Virus record (IMG/VR): IMGVR_UViG_3300032238_000386
Location: 1 to 22,856 of that record
DNA from: a virus
DNA length: 22,856 nucleotides
Direction: 5' to 3' (one strand)
Below the pieces are notes generated by a model. It ran no database searches. It had not been told where the DNA came from and saw only the letters and a program-made list of their open reading frames with translations. Shown piece after piece: positions 5,463 through 14,512 of the stretch. A program made the translations under genes and the position numbers. Each line of letters opens with the position of its first letter. Position 1 is the first letter of the stretch.

Positions 5463-7663
5463 TGGAAATATTTGAAAACATACCAACCTATGATAATGGA
5501 ACTTGGACTGTTACAGACTTTTCTTCAAGAGAAGAGTTTGCCAAGTTTTTAAGAGACTTATTTAAAGAACCAGGTAAATATAACTTTGATGAAACTAGCT
5601 TATTATTTAATTCTGAATCAAGAAAGTTCAGAGAAAATGGATATTACTGCGACTCTCCATTTAAATCCAAAGATTTTATCAATTACTGGGATGAACAAAA
5701 ACTCAGATGTAGGAGAGGAGTTATCTACAAATCAGGAGATAATACCTGGTACCTTACTAGAGACTATTACATGTGGCTTAACTTCCTACCAATATTTGAT
5801 AAAGAGCAACAAATTTTTGACTTTGCCAAAATACGGGATGCACAGTATCACATGGCCCTCTATGAAATACTGGCAGAACTTAACTACAAGCATGTAGCTA
5901 TTCTCAAAAAACGTCAGATAGCTTCTTCTTACTTTCATATGGCTAAGCTTTTAAACCAGATTTGGTTTGAATCAGGAGTCACATTAAAGATAGGAGCAAG
6001 TCTTAAAGACTATATTAATGAGAAAGGTTCTTGGAAATTCTTAGATGAATATGCTGCATTCTTAAATGAGCATACTGCTTGGTATAGACCAATGACTCCA
6101 CACAAGGTAATGATGTGGCAACAGAAGATAGAAGTTAGAAAAGGAGATAGAAAGAATGAAGTTGGTCTCAAAGGAACTATGCAAGGTATGTCATTTGAGA
6201 AAGATCCGACAAATGGTGTAGGGGGTCCAGTAAAGTTCTTCTTCCATGAGGAGGCTGGGATTGCTCCTAAGATGGATCAGACATATGAGTATATGAGACC
6301 AGCAATGAGATCTGGTTTAATTACTACTGGTATGTTTATAGCTGCGGGTTCAGTGGGGGATTTATCTCAGTGTAATCCTCTTAAAGATATGATCCTGAAC
6401 CCTACTTCAAAAGATATTTATGCTGTAGAAACTAATTTAATAGATGGTAAAGCAACAGAAGGTCTCTCAGGTTTGTTTATTCCTGAGCAATGGTCTATGC
6501 CACCACATATAGATCAATATGGTAATTCAATGGTTGAAGAAGCTTTGGTTGCCTTGGAAGATCAATTTGAAAAATGGAAGAAAGAATTATCTCCGGAAGA
6601 TTACCAATTAAGGATATCTCAGCACCCTAGAAATATTGAGGAAGCATTTGCACATAGATCTGTATCTGTATTTCCTCCGCATTTAGTGGCAGCACAAAGG
6701 AGAAGAATAGAGGAGAAAGAATATGCATATGAATTCCTAGATATATACTATGATGAGAATGGTAAACCTGCAGTAAAAGAAACAACTAAACTACCAATCA
6801 TGGAGTTTCCTGTATCTAAAAAACTAGAAGATAAAACAGGAACGTTAGTTGTTTGGGAAAGACCAATTAAAGATCCAACCTTTGGACAGTATTATGCATC
6901 TATTGACCCCGTGTCAGAAGGTAAGACAACTACTTCAGAATCACTATGTTCTATATATGTAATGAAAGCACCAGTTGAAGTAACTAAAGTAACTGGTGTA
7001 GAAACAGAAACTTATCTAGAACAAGATAGAATAGTAGCAGCATGGTGTGGTAGATTTGATGATATCAATAAAACTCACCAGAGATTAGAACTTATAATAG
7101 AGTGGTATAATGCATGGGCATTAATAGAAAGTAACATATCTCTTTTTATTCAATACATGATATCTAGAAAGAAACAGAGATATCTTGTACCAAAAGGACA
7201 GATCATGTTTCTTAAAGATCTTGGCGCAAATACTAACGTGTACCAGGAGTATGGTTGGAGAAACACTGGTAACTTATTTAAAGCTCATATGCTTAGTTAT
7301 GCTATTGAGTATTGTAAAGAAGAACTAGATACAGAAACAAAAGCTGATGGAACTATAGTCAGAACTAAATATGGAATAGAAAGAATTCCAGATCCCATGT
7401 TAATCAAAGAAATGCAAGAATATGTGGAAGGACTCAACGTGGATAGACTTGTAGCATTTACTGCTTTAGTTGCATTCATGAGAATTCAGCAATCTAATAG
7501 AGGATATGCAAGAAGAACAATCATGGATGATGCTGCTAAAAACTTGCAAAAGTCAGAAAATTTGTTTAAATTAAATAGTAGTCCATTTAGACATATGGGT
7601 GGACGTAGAAATGTAATTAATGGAAGTGTATTTAAAAAATCGCCATTTAAAAATATAAAGTAA
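5462..7663 (+). CDS. terL: Terminase large subunit (TerL)
   Basis: TerL is the ATP-driven motor that pumps DNA into the prohead and cuts it. In this 733-residue protein the ATPase half carries a Walker-A-like position KKRQIASSYF (149-158), which lacks the usual GK[ST], and a Walker-B-like FFFHEEAG (259-266), in which the usual Asp is replaced by His before the catalytic Glu. A coupling-motif candidate lies at AAGSVGD (294-300). The RNase-H-like nuclease half shows D482 (SIDPVSEGK), E556 (ALIESN) and D661 (NVDRLVAF), the expected acidic triad. Residues 1-140 form a longer N-terminal extension than in T4 gp17. It overlaps the upstream gene by 1 nt, and the portal follows after 2 nt. Identification is firm from motif order and position. 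Confidence 0.93.
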   Translation: MEIFENIPTYDNGTWTVTDFSSREEFAKFLRDLFKEPGKYNFDETSLLFNSESRKFRENGYYCDSPFKSKDFINYWDEQKLRCRRGVIYKSGDNTWYLTRDYYMWLNFLPIFDKEQQIFDFAKIRDAQYHMALYEILAELNYKHVAILKKRQIASSYFHMAKLLNQIWFESGVTLKIGASLKDYINEKGSWKFLDEYAAFLNEHTAWYRPMTPHKVMMWQQKIEVRKGDRKNEVGLKGTMQGMSFEKDPTNGVGGPVKFFFHEEAGIAPKMDQTYEYMRPAMRSGLITTGMFIAAGSVGDLSQCNPLKDMILNPTSKDIYAVETNLIDGKATEGLSGLFIPEQWSMPPHIDQYGNSMVEEALVALEDQFEKWKKELSPEDYQLRISQHPRNIEEAFAHRSVSVFPPHLVAAQRRRIEEKEYAYEFLDIYYDENGKPAVKETTKLPIMEFPVSKKLEDKTGTLVVWERPIKDPTFGQYYASIDPVSEGKTTTSESLCSIYVMKAPVEVTKVTGVETETYLEQDRIVAAWCGRFDDINKTHQRLELIIEWYNAWALIESNISLFIQYMISRKKQRYLVPKGQIMFLKDLGANTNVYQEYGWRNTGNLFKAHMLSYAIEYCKEELDTETKADGTIVRTKYGIERIPDPMLIKEMQEYVEGLNVDRLVAFTALVAFMRIQQSNRGYARRTIMDDAAKNLQKSENLFKLNSSPFRHMGGRRNVINGSVFKKSPFKNIK

Positions 7664-7665
7664 CT

Positions 7666-10416
7666 ATGCAAGTATATAACGCATTACAGTTAAAAAACGG
7701 AGCCAAAGTAGAAAAAAATAGATTGGGTAGTATTACCCAACCTTTACAATTTATATCTAAAAAAGAAAAAACAGATGAATGGGCTGCTTGGAATTTAGAC
7801 TGGTTAGAGTGGCAAGGTCTAAAACAAATCCGTAGAAATGCTAGAAGGTTTTTAAAAAACTATAAACTTGCAAAAGGTATTATTGATAGAACAGACTATA
7901 TTGTAGAAGAGAACAATGAATATAAAGACATTATTGAATACTTAGTTGAGGAAAATAACTCAGCATTAGAATTAAAGTTCTATCCCATTATTCCAAATGT
8001 TATTAATGTCTTAGTAGCTGAATTTGCTAAAAGATCAACTAAACTTACTTACCGTGCAGTGGATGAATTCTCATTTAATGAGATGCTTGAGCAAAAAAGA
8101 AAAATGGTAGAGGATACTCTATTAGCTGATGCACAAACAAAAATAACTGCAGCTCTTTTAGAACAAGGATTAAATCCTGACTCACAAGAAGCACAACAAC
8201 AGTTATCTCCAGAGAATTTAAAAACTCTTCCAGAAATAGAAGCTTTCTTTGCAAAGGATTATAGATCTATGGTTGAGCAATGGGCTTCTCATCAACATAA
8301 AGTGGATGTAGAAAGATTTAGAATGGATGAGCTAGAAGAAAGAGCTTTCCGTGATATGCTTATTACAGATAGAGAATTCTGGCATTTTAAAATGATGGAA
8401 GATGATTATGATGTAGAGTTATGGAATCCTCTTATAACATTCTATCATAAGTCTCCAGATATTAGATACATTTCTCAAGGTAACTGGGTTGGTAAAACAG
8501 ATATGATGACACCATCAGATGTTATTGATAAGTTTGGTTACCTAATGACAGAAGAGCAATTAAAAGATCTAGAAGCTGTATATCCTATTAGATCTGCTGG
8601 ATATACAATTGCTGGATACCAAAATGATGGTACTTTTTATGATGGTAATAAATCTCACCAGTGGAATACTGAAATGCCATCACTTTCTTATAGAAAGTAT
8701 ACATCATTTATGGCAGGAAATATACTTGATGGTGGAGATGTTATTACTCAAATTCTTGCAGAAGGAGAAGACTACTACGATCAAGGTACAGCATTCTTAT
8801 TAAGAGTAACTCAAGTATATTGGAAGTCTCAGAAGAAAGTTGGTCATCTTACTAAGATAAATGAACTAGGAGGAGTAACTACAGAAATTATAAGTGAAGA
8901 TTATTCTGTAACAGATAAACCAATATACGATACTAGATTATTTAAGAATAAGACAAAAGATAATTTAGTATATGGAGAACATATTGACTGGATATGGATT
9001 AATGAGGTATGGGGAGGAGTAAAGGTTGGACCAAATATTCCATCATATTGGGGTATGAATAATCCAGGAGGATTTTCTCCAATCTACATTGGTGTAGATA
9101 AACACAAAATAGGACCTCTAAGATTTCAATTTAAAGGTGATGCTACTATATATGGATGCAAGCTTCCTGTAGAAGGATCTGTATTCTCAGATAGAAATAC
9201 AAAGTCTACAGCTTTAATAGACTTGATGAAGCCATACCAGATTGGATACAACATTGTAAATAATCAGATTGCTGATATCCTTGTAGATGAACTTGGTACT
9301 ATCATCATGCTAGATCAGAATACTTTACCTAAGCACTCACTTGGTGAAGACTGGGGTAAAGGAAATTATGCTAAAGCATTTGTTGCAATGAAGAACTTCC
9401 AGATGTTACCATTGGATACTTCTATTACAAATACAGAGAACTCATTAAACTTCCAACATTTCCAAAAACTAGATCTATCTCAGACAGAAAGATTAATGGG
9501 AAGAGTTCAGTTAGCAAATCACTTTAAGCAACAGGCATATGAAGTAATTGGTGTGAACCCACAAAGAATGGGACAACAACTATCTCAGATGACAGCTACA
9601 GGCGTAGAACAAGCCGCTGCAGCATCTTATGCACAGACAGAGGTATTCTTTATCCAACACTGTGATTATCTAATGCCTAGAGTACACCAAATGCGTACTG
9701 ACTTAGCACAGTATTATCATTCAACTAAACCATCAACAAGATTGACTTATATTACTTCAGCAGAAGAAAAAGTTAATTTCCAAATTGATGGAACAGATCT
9801 TTTAATGAGAGATTTAAATATCTTCTGTAGTACAACAGCAAACCATAGAGCTATCCTTGAACAATTAAAACAAATGGCATTACAGAATAATACAACTGGT
9901 GCTAGTGTTTATGATCTTGGTAAAATTATTCAATCTGACTCTCTTGGTGAAATTGATACAGTACTTAAGATGTCTGAACAAAGACAACAAAAACAAAAAC
10001 AAGATGAGTTGCAGCAACAACAGCAAATGCAACAAGAACAACTTGCTTCTCAAGAAAAACAAAAACAAATGGAGATACAAGCTGCTGCTGAAAGAGATGA
10101 TAAGATGATACAGAAAGATATTACTGTAGCAGAAATTAGAGCAGCAGGTTATGGATCTATGGGAGATGTTAATCAGAATCAACAATCTGATTTTAAAGAT
10201 GCCATGAAAGAGATCCGTGAAACAGAACAGTATCAGAGTCAAATGGATGTTCAAAGACAAAAGCAAAGTGATGATATGGTAAAACACTCACAGAAGATGA
10301 ATATTGAACAACAAAAGTTACAAACTCAGCAGGATATAGCAAATAAACAGCTTGAAATTGCTAGAGTAAACAAAAATAAATATGACTCAAAATCTTCAGA
10401 TAAAAAGAAAAAATAG
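7666..10416 (+). CDS. Portal protein
   Basis: The portal is the dodecameric ring at one capsid vertex through which TerL drives DNA. This 916-residue protein directly follows TerL (2-nt gap) and precedes the scaffold and capsid genes, the standard order, and its size is in the range of crAss-like portals. The body (about 1-765) contains a basic N-terminal part, a long clip/stem region and LMGRVQLANHFKQQAYEVIGVNPQR cut here as about 606-630, which resembles the portal crown region. The last 150 residues (from about 768) are an uninterrupted Gln/Lys/Glu-rich helix (QRQQKQKQDELQQQQQMQQE), likely a barrel or coiled coil reaching into the head. Position carries most of the weight. Confidence 0.9.
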   Translation: MQVYNALQLKNGAKVEKNRLGSITQPLQFISKKEKTDEWAAWNLDWLEWQGLKQIRRNARRFLKNYKLAKGIIDRTDYIVEENNEYKDIIEYLVEENNSALELKFYPIIPNVINVLVAEFAKRSTKLTYRAVDEFSFNEMLEQKRKMVEDTLLADAQTKITAALLEQGLNPDSQEAQQQLSPENLKTLPEIEAFFAKDYRSMVEQWASHQHKVDVERFRMDELEERAFRDMLITDREFWHFKMMEDDYDVELWNPLITFYHKSPDIRYISQGNWVGKTDMMTPSDVIDKFGYLMTEEQLKDLEAVYPIRSAGYTIAGYQNDGTFYDGNKSHQWNTEMPSLSYRKYTSFMAGNILDGGDVITQILAEGEDYYDQGTAFLLRVTQVYWKSQKKVGHLTKINELGGVTTEIISEDYSVTDKPIYDTRLFKNKTKDNLVYGEHIDWIWINEVWGGVKVGPNIPSYWGMNNPGGFSPIYIGVDKHKIGPLRFQFKGDATIYGCKLPVEGSVFSDRNTKSTALIDLMKPYQIGYNIVNNQIADILVDELGTIIMLDQNTLPKHSLGEDWGKGNYAKAFVAMKNFQMLPLDTSITNTENSLNFQHFQKLDLSQTERLMGRVQLANHFKQQAYEVIGVNPQRMGQQLSQMTATGVEQAAAASYAQTEVFFIQHCDYLMPRVHQMRTDLAQYYHSTKPSTRLTYITSAEEKVNFQIDGTDLLMRDLNIFCSTTANHRAILEQLKQMALQNNTTGASVYDLGKIIQSDSLGEIDTVLKMSEQRQQKQKQDELQQQQQMQQEQLASQEKQKQMEIQAAAERDDKMIQKDITVAEIRAAGYGSMGDVNQNQQSDFKDAMKEIRETEQYQSQMDVQRQKQSDDMVKHSQKMNIEQQKLQTQQDIANKQLEIARVNKNKYDSKSSDKKKK

Positions 10417-10506
10417 TTTTAGCTATATAGTGCAAAAAAATAATTTAAAGAAGGTAAATTTTTGAAGTTTATTTCTTATATTAAATTATAAACAAAACCA
10501 ACAAAC
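10417..10506. other. 90-nt non-coding gap between portal and scaffold candidate
   Basis: This very AT-rich stretch contains no ATG-started frame. It has no clear terminator hairpin. A TTTG (10461-10464) is present, but no TAnnTTTG is correctly spaced from it, so I see no convincing promoter. It ends in an A-rich leader (AAACAAAACCAACAAAC) before the ATG at 10507, like the leader before 13475, which suggests a translation-enhancing role for well-expressed head genes. Confidence 0.5.
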
Positions 10507-11751
10507 ATGGATGAATTAGAAAAAATTTCTGAGGAAACTCAGGTACAGGATTCTACAAAGGTAGAACAGGTAGACGTAAATATTGATGAGCTTTTCGGCT
10601 TACCTGGTGCAGAAAATGTAATGCTGCCCAGTGATGAAGAAAAACCTAAGACTATGTTTTCTAAAGAAAATGTAGATACATCGTTCCTTGACAAGACTGC
10701 TTCTAAAGAAGAAGTAGAAAAGAAAGAAGAAGTAGAAGAAACTATTGCTGAGTTAGATAGTTTAATTGCTCAAGAAGAAGATGCTGGTAATAAAGGAAGA
10801 CCAAAGGTTGATAAATCAGGTCTTGCTGAACTAGCAACTAAAATGATTGAGGAAGGAACTCTTATTCCTTTTGATGATGATAAACCATTAGAAGATTATA
10901 CAACAAAAGATTTCCGTGAACTATTTGAAGCAAACTTTCAAGAAAGAGAAAATGCAGTTAGAGAAAACACACCAAAAGAATTTTTTCAAGCATTGCCAGA
11001 AGAACTTCAAGTTGCAGCTAAATATGTTGCTGATGGTGGTACTGATCTTAAAGGATTGTTTAGAACTCTTGCTCAAGTAGAAGAGATGCGGGATTTAGAT
11101 CCAAGCAATCAATATGATCAGATAGAAATTGCAAGACAATATCTACATGCTACTAACTTTGGTACTCCTGAAGAAATTGAGGAAGAAATCCAAGACTGGA
11201 TTGATTTAGACAGAATTCAACAAAAAGCAAATCAGTTTAAACCAAAGTTGGATAAAATGCAAGAGTCTATTGTCAATAGACAATTAGCTGAGCAAGAATA
11301 TAAAAAGCAACAGCAAGCAGAACAAGCTAAAGAATACCAAGATAATGTGTATAATACTCTTTCTGCTGGAGAACTTGGAGGAATTAAATTAGATAGAAAA
11401 GTTCAAGGTATGTTATACTCTGGATTAGTTCAACCTAACTACCCTTCTATTTCTGGTAGAAATACAAACTTACTTGGACACTTATTAGAGAAGTATCAGT
11501 TTGTAGAACCAAGACATGATCTTATTGCAGAAGCACTATGGTTACTTTCAGATCCGGATGGATATAGAAGTAAAGTAAAAGATCAAGGATCTAGACAAGC
11601 TGTAGAAAAAACAGTAAGACAATTAAAAACGGAGGAAGCTAGAAAGAATGTTTCATCTTCTTATGAAGAAAGTGAACCAACTAGAAGAGCAACTCCAAAA
11701 CAACAAAAGACAATTTCTCGTCAGAACAATATGTTCAAAAGAGGATTTTAA
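10507..11751 (+). CDS. Scaffold-like head assembly protein candidate
   Basis: The 414-residue product lies between portal and major capsid protein, the usual place of a scaffold. The N-terminal 100 residues are acidic and apparently disordered (many Glu and Asp, EEVEKKEEVEE). The middle (about 100-300) is helical with a long coiled-coil-prone stretch (KMQESIVNRQLAEQEYKKQQQ, about 255-275). The C-terminus switches to basic (RRATPKQQKTISRQNNMFKRGF in part), as scaffold C-termini that bind capsid protein often do. No protease motif is evident. I recognise it only as a conserved crAss-like neighbour of the capsid gene. A virion-internal protein is the alternative. Confidence 0.65.
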   Translation: MDELEKISEETQVQDSTKVEQVDVNIDELFGLPGAENVMLPSDEEKPKTMFSKENVDTSFLDKTASKEEVEKKEEVEETIAELDSLIAQEEDAGNKGRPKVDKSGLAELATKMIEEGTLIPFDDDKPLEDYTTKDFRELFEANFQERENAVRENTPKEFFQALPEELQVAAKYVADGGTDLKGLFRTLAQVEEMRDLDPSNQYDQIEIARQYLHATNFGTPEEIEEEIQDWIDLDRIQQKANQFKPKLDKMQESIVNRQLAEQEYKKQQQAEQAKEYQDNVYNTLSAGELGGIKLDRKVQGMLYSGLVQPNYPSISGRNTNLLGHLLEKYQFVEPRHDLIAEALWLLSDPDGYRSKVKDQGSRQAVEKTVRQLKTEEARKNVSSSYEESEPTRRATPKQQKTISRQNNMFKRGF

Positions 11752-11779
11752 TTAAGTAACAAATAAAACAAATATAAAA

Positions 11780-13399
11780 ATGGCAACTCCAATTTTAAAC
11801 AATGGGATATTCCTAAGAGACACAGCCTACAATGCCACTTCGCATGTAGACTCTTACCACTTAGTGAATATGTTAAAAGATGCTGAACCTATGGATTTAG
11901 GTCCAGTAGACCTTTGGGCTATGGCTCAAAAAGTAGAAATGCCGCTTTACCAGCTTTCTAGCTTTGGTGGCAAAAATGTAATTATGGTTGATAATGCTCG
12001 CGGAGAGTATAAGTGGCAGACTCCTGTCTCTACAGATCTTCCATACATTATAGAAGATATTGAAGGAAGTAACAGCTTCAAAGGTATTGATGGAACAACC
12101 TTCAAAATTAAATTAAGCCGTAGAGAGTTTGGACATGGTGATATCATCACTTATGACAAATACAATGGTGTTGAGATGTATATTACAGATGAAGACATTT
12201 TCCCATTAGGAGATGGTTTTGTTTATACCGTTCAACTTGTAAACAATGACAATACTAAATTTTTGGATAACAAGTACTTAGCTAACGGTACAAGAATGTT
12301 CAGAAAAGGATCTGCAAGAGGTGAGTATGGTGAAAGATTCTCTGACATCATGACTAACACTGGATTCCGTGAATACTATAACTTTGTTGGTGGTGCTGAA
12401 GCTCACGTACATTATTCTATCTCTTCTAGAGCAGACTTAATGATCAAAGGTGGTATGAATGCAGATGGTACAGTTCCTGTAACTGAGATCTGGAGAACAT
12501 TTGACAAAAATGTATTAGACCCATCAATCACATCTTTAGAGGATATGGTTAAAGTTATGGGTAAAGACAAAGTAAAAAGAGCATTTGATAACGGAGATTT
12601 GTCTAGAACTTTCTTGACAAACATGGAAGCAGCTCACCTTTCTAAAATTGCAACTGACATTGAGACTTACTTAATGTGGGGACAAGGAGGTAAAGTTAAG
12701 CAAGATGGTCCAGATGATATCAGATTGTCTGTTGGACTTTGGCAACAGTTGAACAACGCGTTCAAAAGAGTATACAACAAAAATAACTTTACTCTTGACT
12801 TATTCCGTGGAGAGATCTATAACTTCTTCAATGGTAAGGTTGAGTTCCAAGGACCAGATCCAAAAAGATCTCTTATTGTACAAACTGGTATGGGTGGTAT
12901 GCGTATGGTTAATGAGGCCATCAAGCAAGAAGCTATCTCTTCAGGTTTGTTAATTCAGGCTGCTGATATCGGTGCAATCACTGGTAAAGGTATGGACTTG
13001 AACTTTGGATTTGCTTATACTTCATATGTAATTCCGTTCTTGGCAAATGTTAAGTTTGTTCTTAACCCAGCATTTGACAATGTTCATACAAATGATATTG
13101 AGAACCCAATCATTGATGGTTTCCCATTATCTTCTTATAGCTTTATCATCTTTGATATCACTGATAACACTAATGATAACATCTACATGTTGAAACTTTC
13201 TTGGGATAACCAATTGAAGTGGTGGTATCAAAATGGTACTATGGACTACATGGGAAGAACTCAAGGATTCCAGTCTTCTGGACAATTCAACGGGTACCGT
13301 GTGATGATGTCTCAAACAATGCCAGCTATTTGGGTAAAAGACCCAACTAAAGTCTTGAAAATTGTTATGAGAAACCCAATCACCGGAGGCTCTCTATAA
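11780..13399 (+). CDS. Major capsid protein (HK97-fold, crAss-like)
   Basis: This 539-residue protein forms the icosahedral shell. The N-terminal region (VDLWAMAQKVEMPLYQ, 43-58; KNVIMVDNARGEYKWQTP, 65-82; GIDGTTFKIKLSRREFGHGDIITYD in part; GSARGEYGERFSDI) matches my recollection of crAss-like major capsid proteins closely. The gene sits after portal and the scaffold candidate and is followed by a strong terminator. Its codon choice is distinct from the small genes downstream (frequent AAC, TTC and ATC), as expected for the most abundant protein. The A-rich leader has no Shine-Dalgarno. The start MATPILNN follows a 28-nt gap. Confidence 0.9.
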   Translation: MATPILNNGIFLRDTAYNATSHVDSYHLVNMLKDAEPMDLGPVDLWAMAQKVEMPLYQLSSFGGKNVIMVDNARGEYKWQTPVSTDLPYIIEDIEGSNSFKGIDGTTFKIKLSRREFGHGDIITYDKYNGVEMYITDEDIFPLGDGFVYTVQLVNNDNTKFLDNKYLANGTRMFRKGSARGEYGERFSDIMTNTGFREYYNFVGGAEAHVHYSISSRADLMIKGGMNADGTVPVTEIWRTFDKNVLDPSITSLEDMVKVMGKDKVKRAFDNGDLSRTFLTNMEAAHLSKIATDIETYLMWGQGGKVKQDGPDDIRLSVGLWQQLNNAFKRVYNKNNFTLDLFRGEIYNFFNGKVEFQGPDPKRSLIVQTGMGGMRMVNEAIKQEAISSGLLIQAADIGAITGKGMDLNFGFAYTSYVIPFLANVKFVLNPAFDNVHTNDIENPIIDGFPLSSYSFIIFDITDNTNDNIYMLKLSWDNQLKWWYQNGTMDYMGRTQGFQSSGQFNGYRVMMSQTMPAIWVKDPTKVLKIVMRNPITGGSL

Positions 13400-13413
13400 T
13401 AGATCAAAGTATG

Positions 13414-13441
13414 AGAGGGAGAGTAAAATCTCCCTCTTTTT
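13414..13441 (+). terminator. Strong terminator after the major capsid gene
   Basis: A perfect 9-bp stem AGAGGGAGA / TCTCCCTCT (13414-13422 with 13429-13437) with a 6-nt loop is followed by TTTT to 13441. It lies 15 nt after the capsid stop codon. Some read-through is likely because no clear promoter follows before the next gene; it may lower downstream expression relative to capsid protein. Confidence 0.9.
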
Positions 13442-13474
13442 ACTTATTTTTAAAAATTTAAAACCAACAAAAAA

Positions 13475-14500
13475 ATGAAAAATTCAGAATTTACAATGGT
13501 GGAAATTAACAAGGCTGCCACCAGCAGAAAAACAGCCATAGCTATTAGAACGTTCTTTGATAGTAATTCTTCTAACATGGGATTAGAAAACTATCAACAG
13601 GTATTGTTTGATGGTGTAAAACACCATGAGCAATTAGCTTGTTTGGAAGTTAATGGGGTAATTAGATATATCACAGGTTTAAATGAATTTGCACCTGAGA
13701 TTAAAATGTTACCAACTGATCAAAAAGAAGCAAAAATTAGAGAGATAAGAACAGCAGTTGCAGAGTTAGAAAGAGAACTTGCATCAAATGTTATTGATAT
13801 TGAAGACAAAGATTTTTGGAATAAAGTAAAATTACTTACTCCAAATAATAAAGATTTCTGGAATAAGATAGACTTAAAATGTGGCAATGAGCCAGTTTAT
13901 CTTGATCCAAAAGATCCTTTTGATAGAATTAAACTTTATGCTATTGAAGCTGGAGGATTTTCAATTGTAGCTAAAAGCTATGATGATGCAAGATCAAAAG
14001 CTAAACCGCCTAAGTTTTATTTAGATAAAGAAGAAGAAACTGTAATGATCAGAACTGAGTACAAGAAAATGCGTAACAAAGCACTTTCTGAGTTACAGAA
14101 GTTATTTGATAAAAACAGTACAAAACTATTCTATGTTGCTAAAGTAGTGGATATTAATAGCACACAGTATAGAAAATCTACTCCAAATGATATCATTTAT
14201 GAAAACATGGATATGTACATAAATGGTGAAGGTGGAGAAAGCAACAAAGAAAGAGCAGCAAAATCTTTCTTAGATGCAGTAAATATGGATATGGAAACAC
14301 TAAAAATTAAATCAGTTGTTCGTGATTCCGTATTTTTTAAGTATATTATTAGTAAGGCAGATGGTCACATTTATCATGCTAAGTCAAATAGTTTACTTGG
14401 TAGAAATGTATCAGATGTTGTAGAGTATTTAAGAAATCCACTTAATGAGGATATCCTTAAAGATCTTACAGCTTCTGTTGAAAGATTATGGAATAGTTAA
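13475..14500 (+). CDS. Conserved structural-type protein downstream of capsid gene
   Basis: The 341-residue, mixed alpha/beta product has no signal or membrane segment. A helical pair lies at about 85-110 (QKEAKIREIRTAVAELEREL), and an internal near-duplication is visible: DFWNKVKLLTPNN followed by DFWNKIDLKCGN (about 111-136). The region 145-300 includes a Lys-rich part (DARSKAKPPKFYLDKEEE). Its location after the capsid terminator and before the basic-protein cassette suggests a virion or head-completion role, but I know no defined function. It starts after an A-rich leader (AAAACCAACAAAAAA) and is separated from the next gene by 12 nt. Confidence 0.7.
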   Translation: MKNSEFTMVEINKAATSRKTAIAIRTFFDSNSSNMGLENYQQVLFDGVKHHEQLACLEVNGVIRYITGLNEFAPEIKMLPTDQKEAKIREIRTAVAELERELASNVIDIEDKDFWNKVKLLTPNNKDFWNKIDLKCGNEPVYLDPKDPFDRIKLYAIEAGGFSIVAKSYDDARSKAKPPKFYLDKEEETVMIRTEYKKMRNKALSELQKLFDKNSTKLFYVAKVVDINSTQYRKSTPNDIIYENMDMYINGEGGESNKERAAKSFLDAVNMDMETLKIKSVVRDSVFFKYIISKADGHIYHAKSNSLLGRNVSDVVEYLRNPLNEDILKDLTASVERLWNS

Positions 14501-14512
14501 TATTAAAATACA

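Noticed and set aside
5586-5897. Open frame inside terL in another + frame
   Set aside because: It is entirely embedded in a gene with clear terminase motifs, and there is no independent start context.
9880-10287. Antisense open frame opposite the portal C-terminus
   Set aside because: It is the complement of a Gln/Lys-rich coding stretch, which yields a Leu/Phe/Ser-rich artefact. All supported genes are on the + strand.
10417-10506. Promoter before the scaffold candidate
   Set aside because: A TTTG exists, but no TAnnTTTG is at proper distance; the TATATTAA match is only 12 nt from it.
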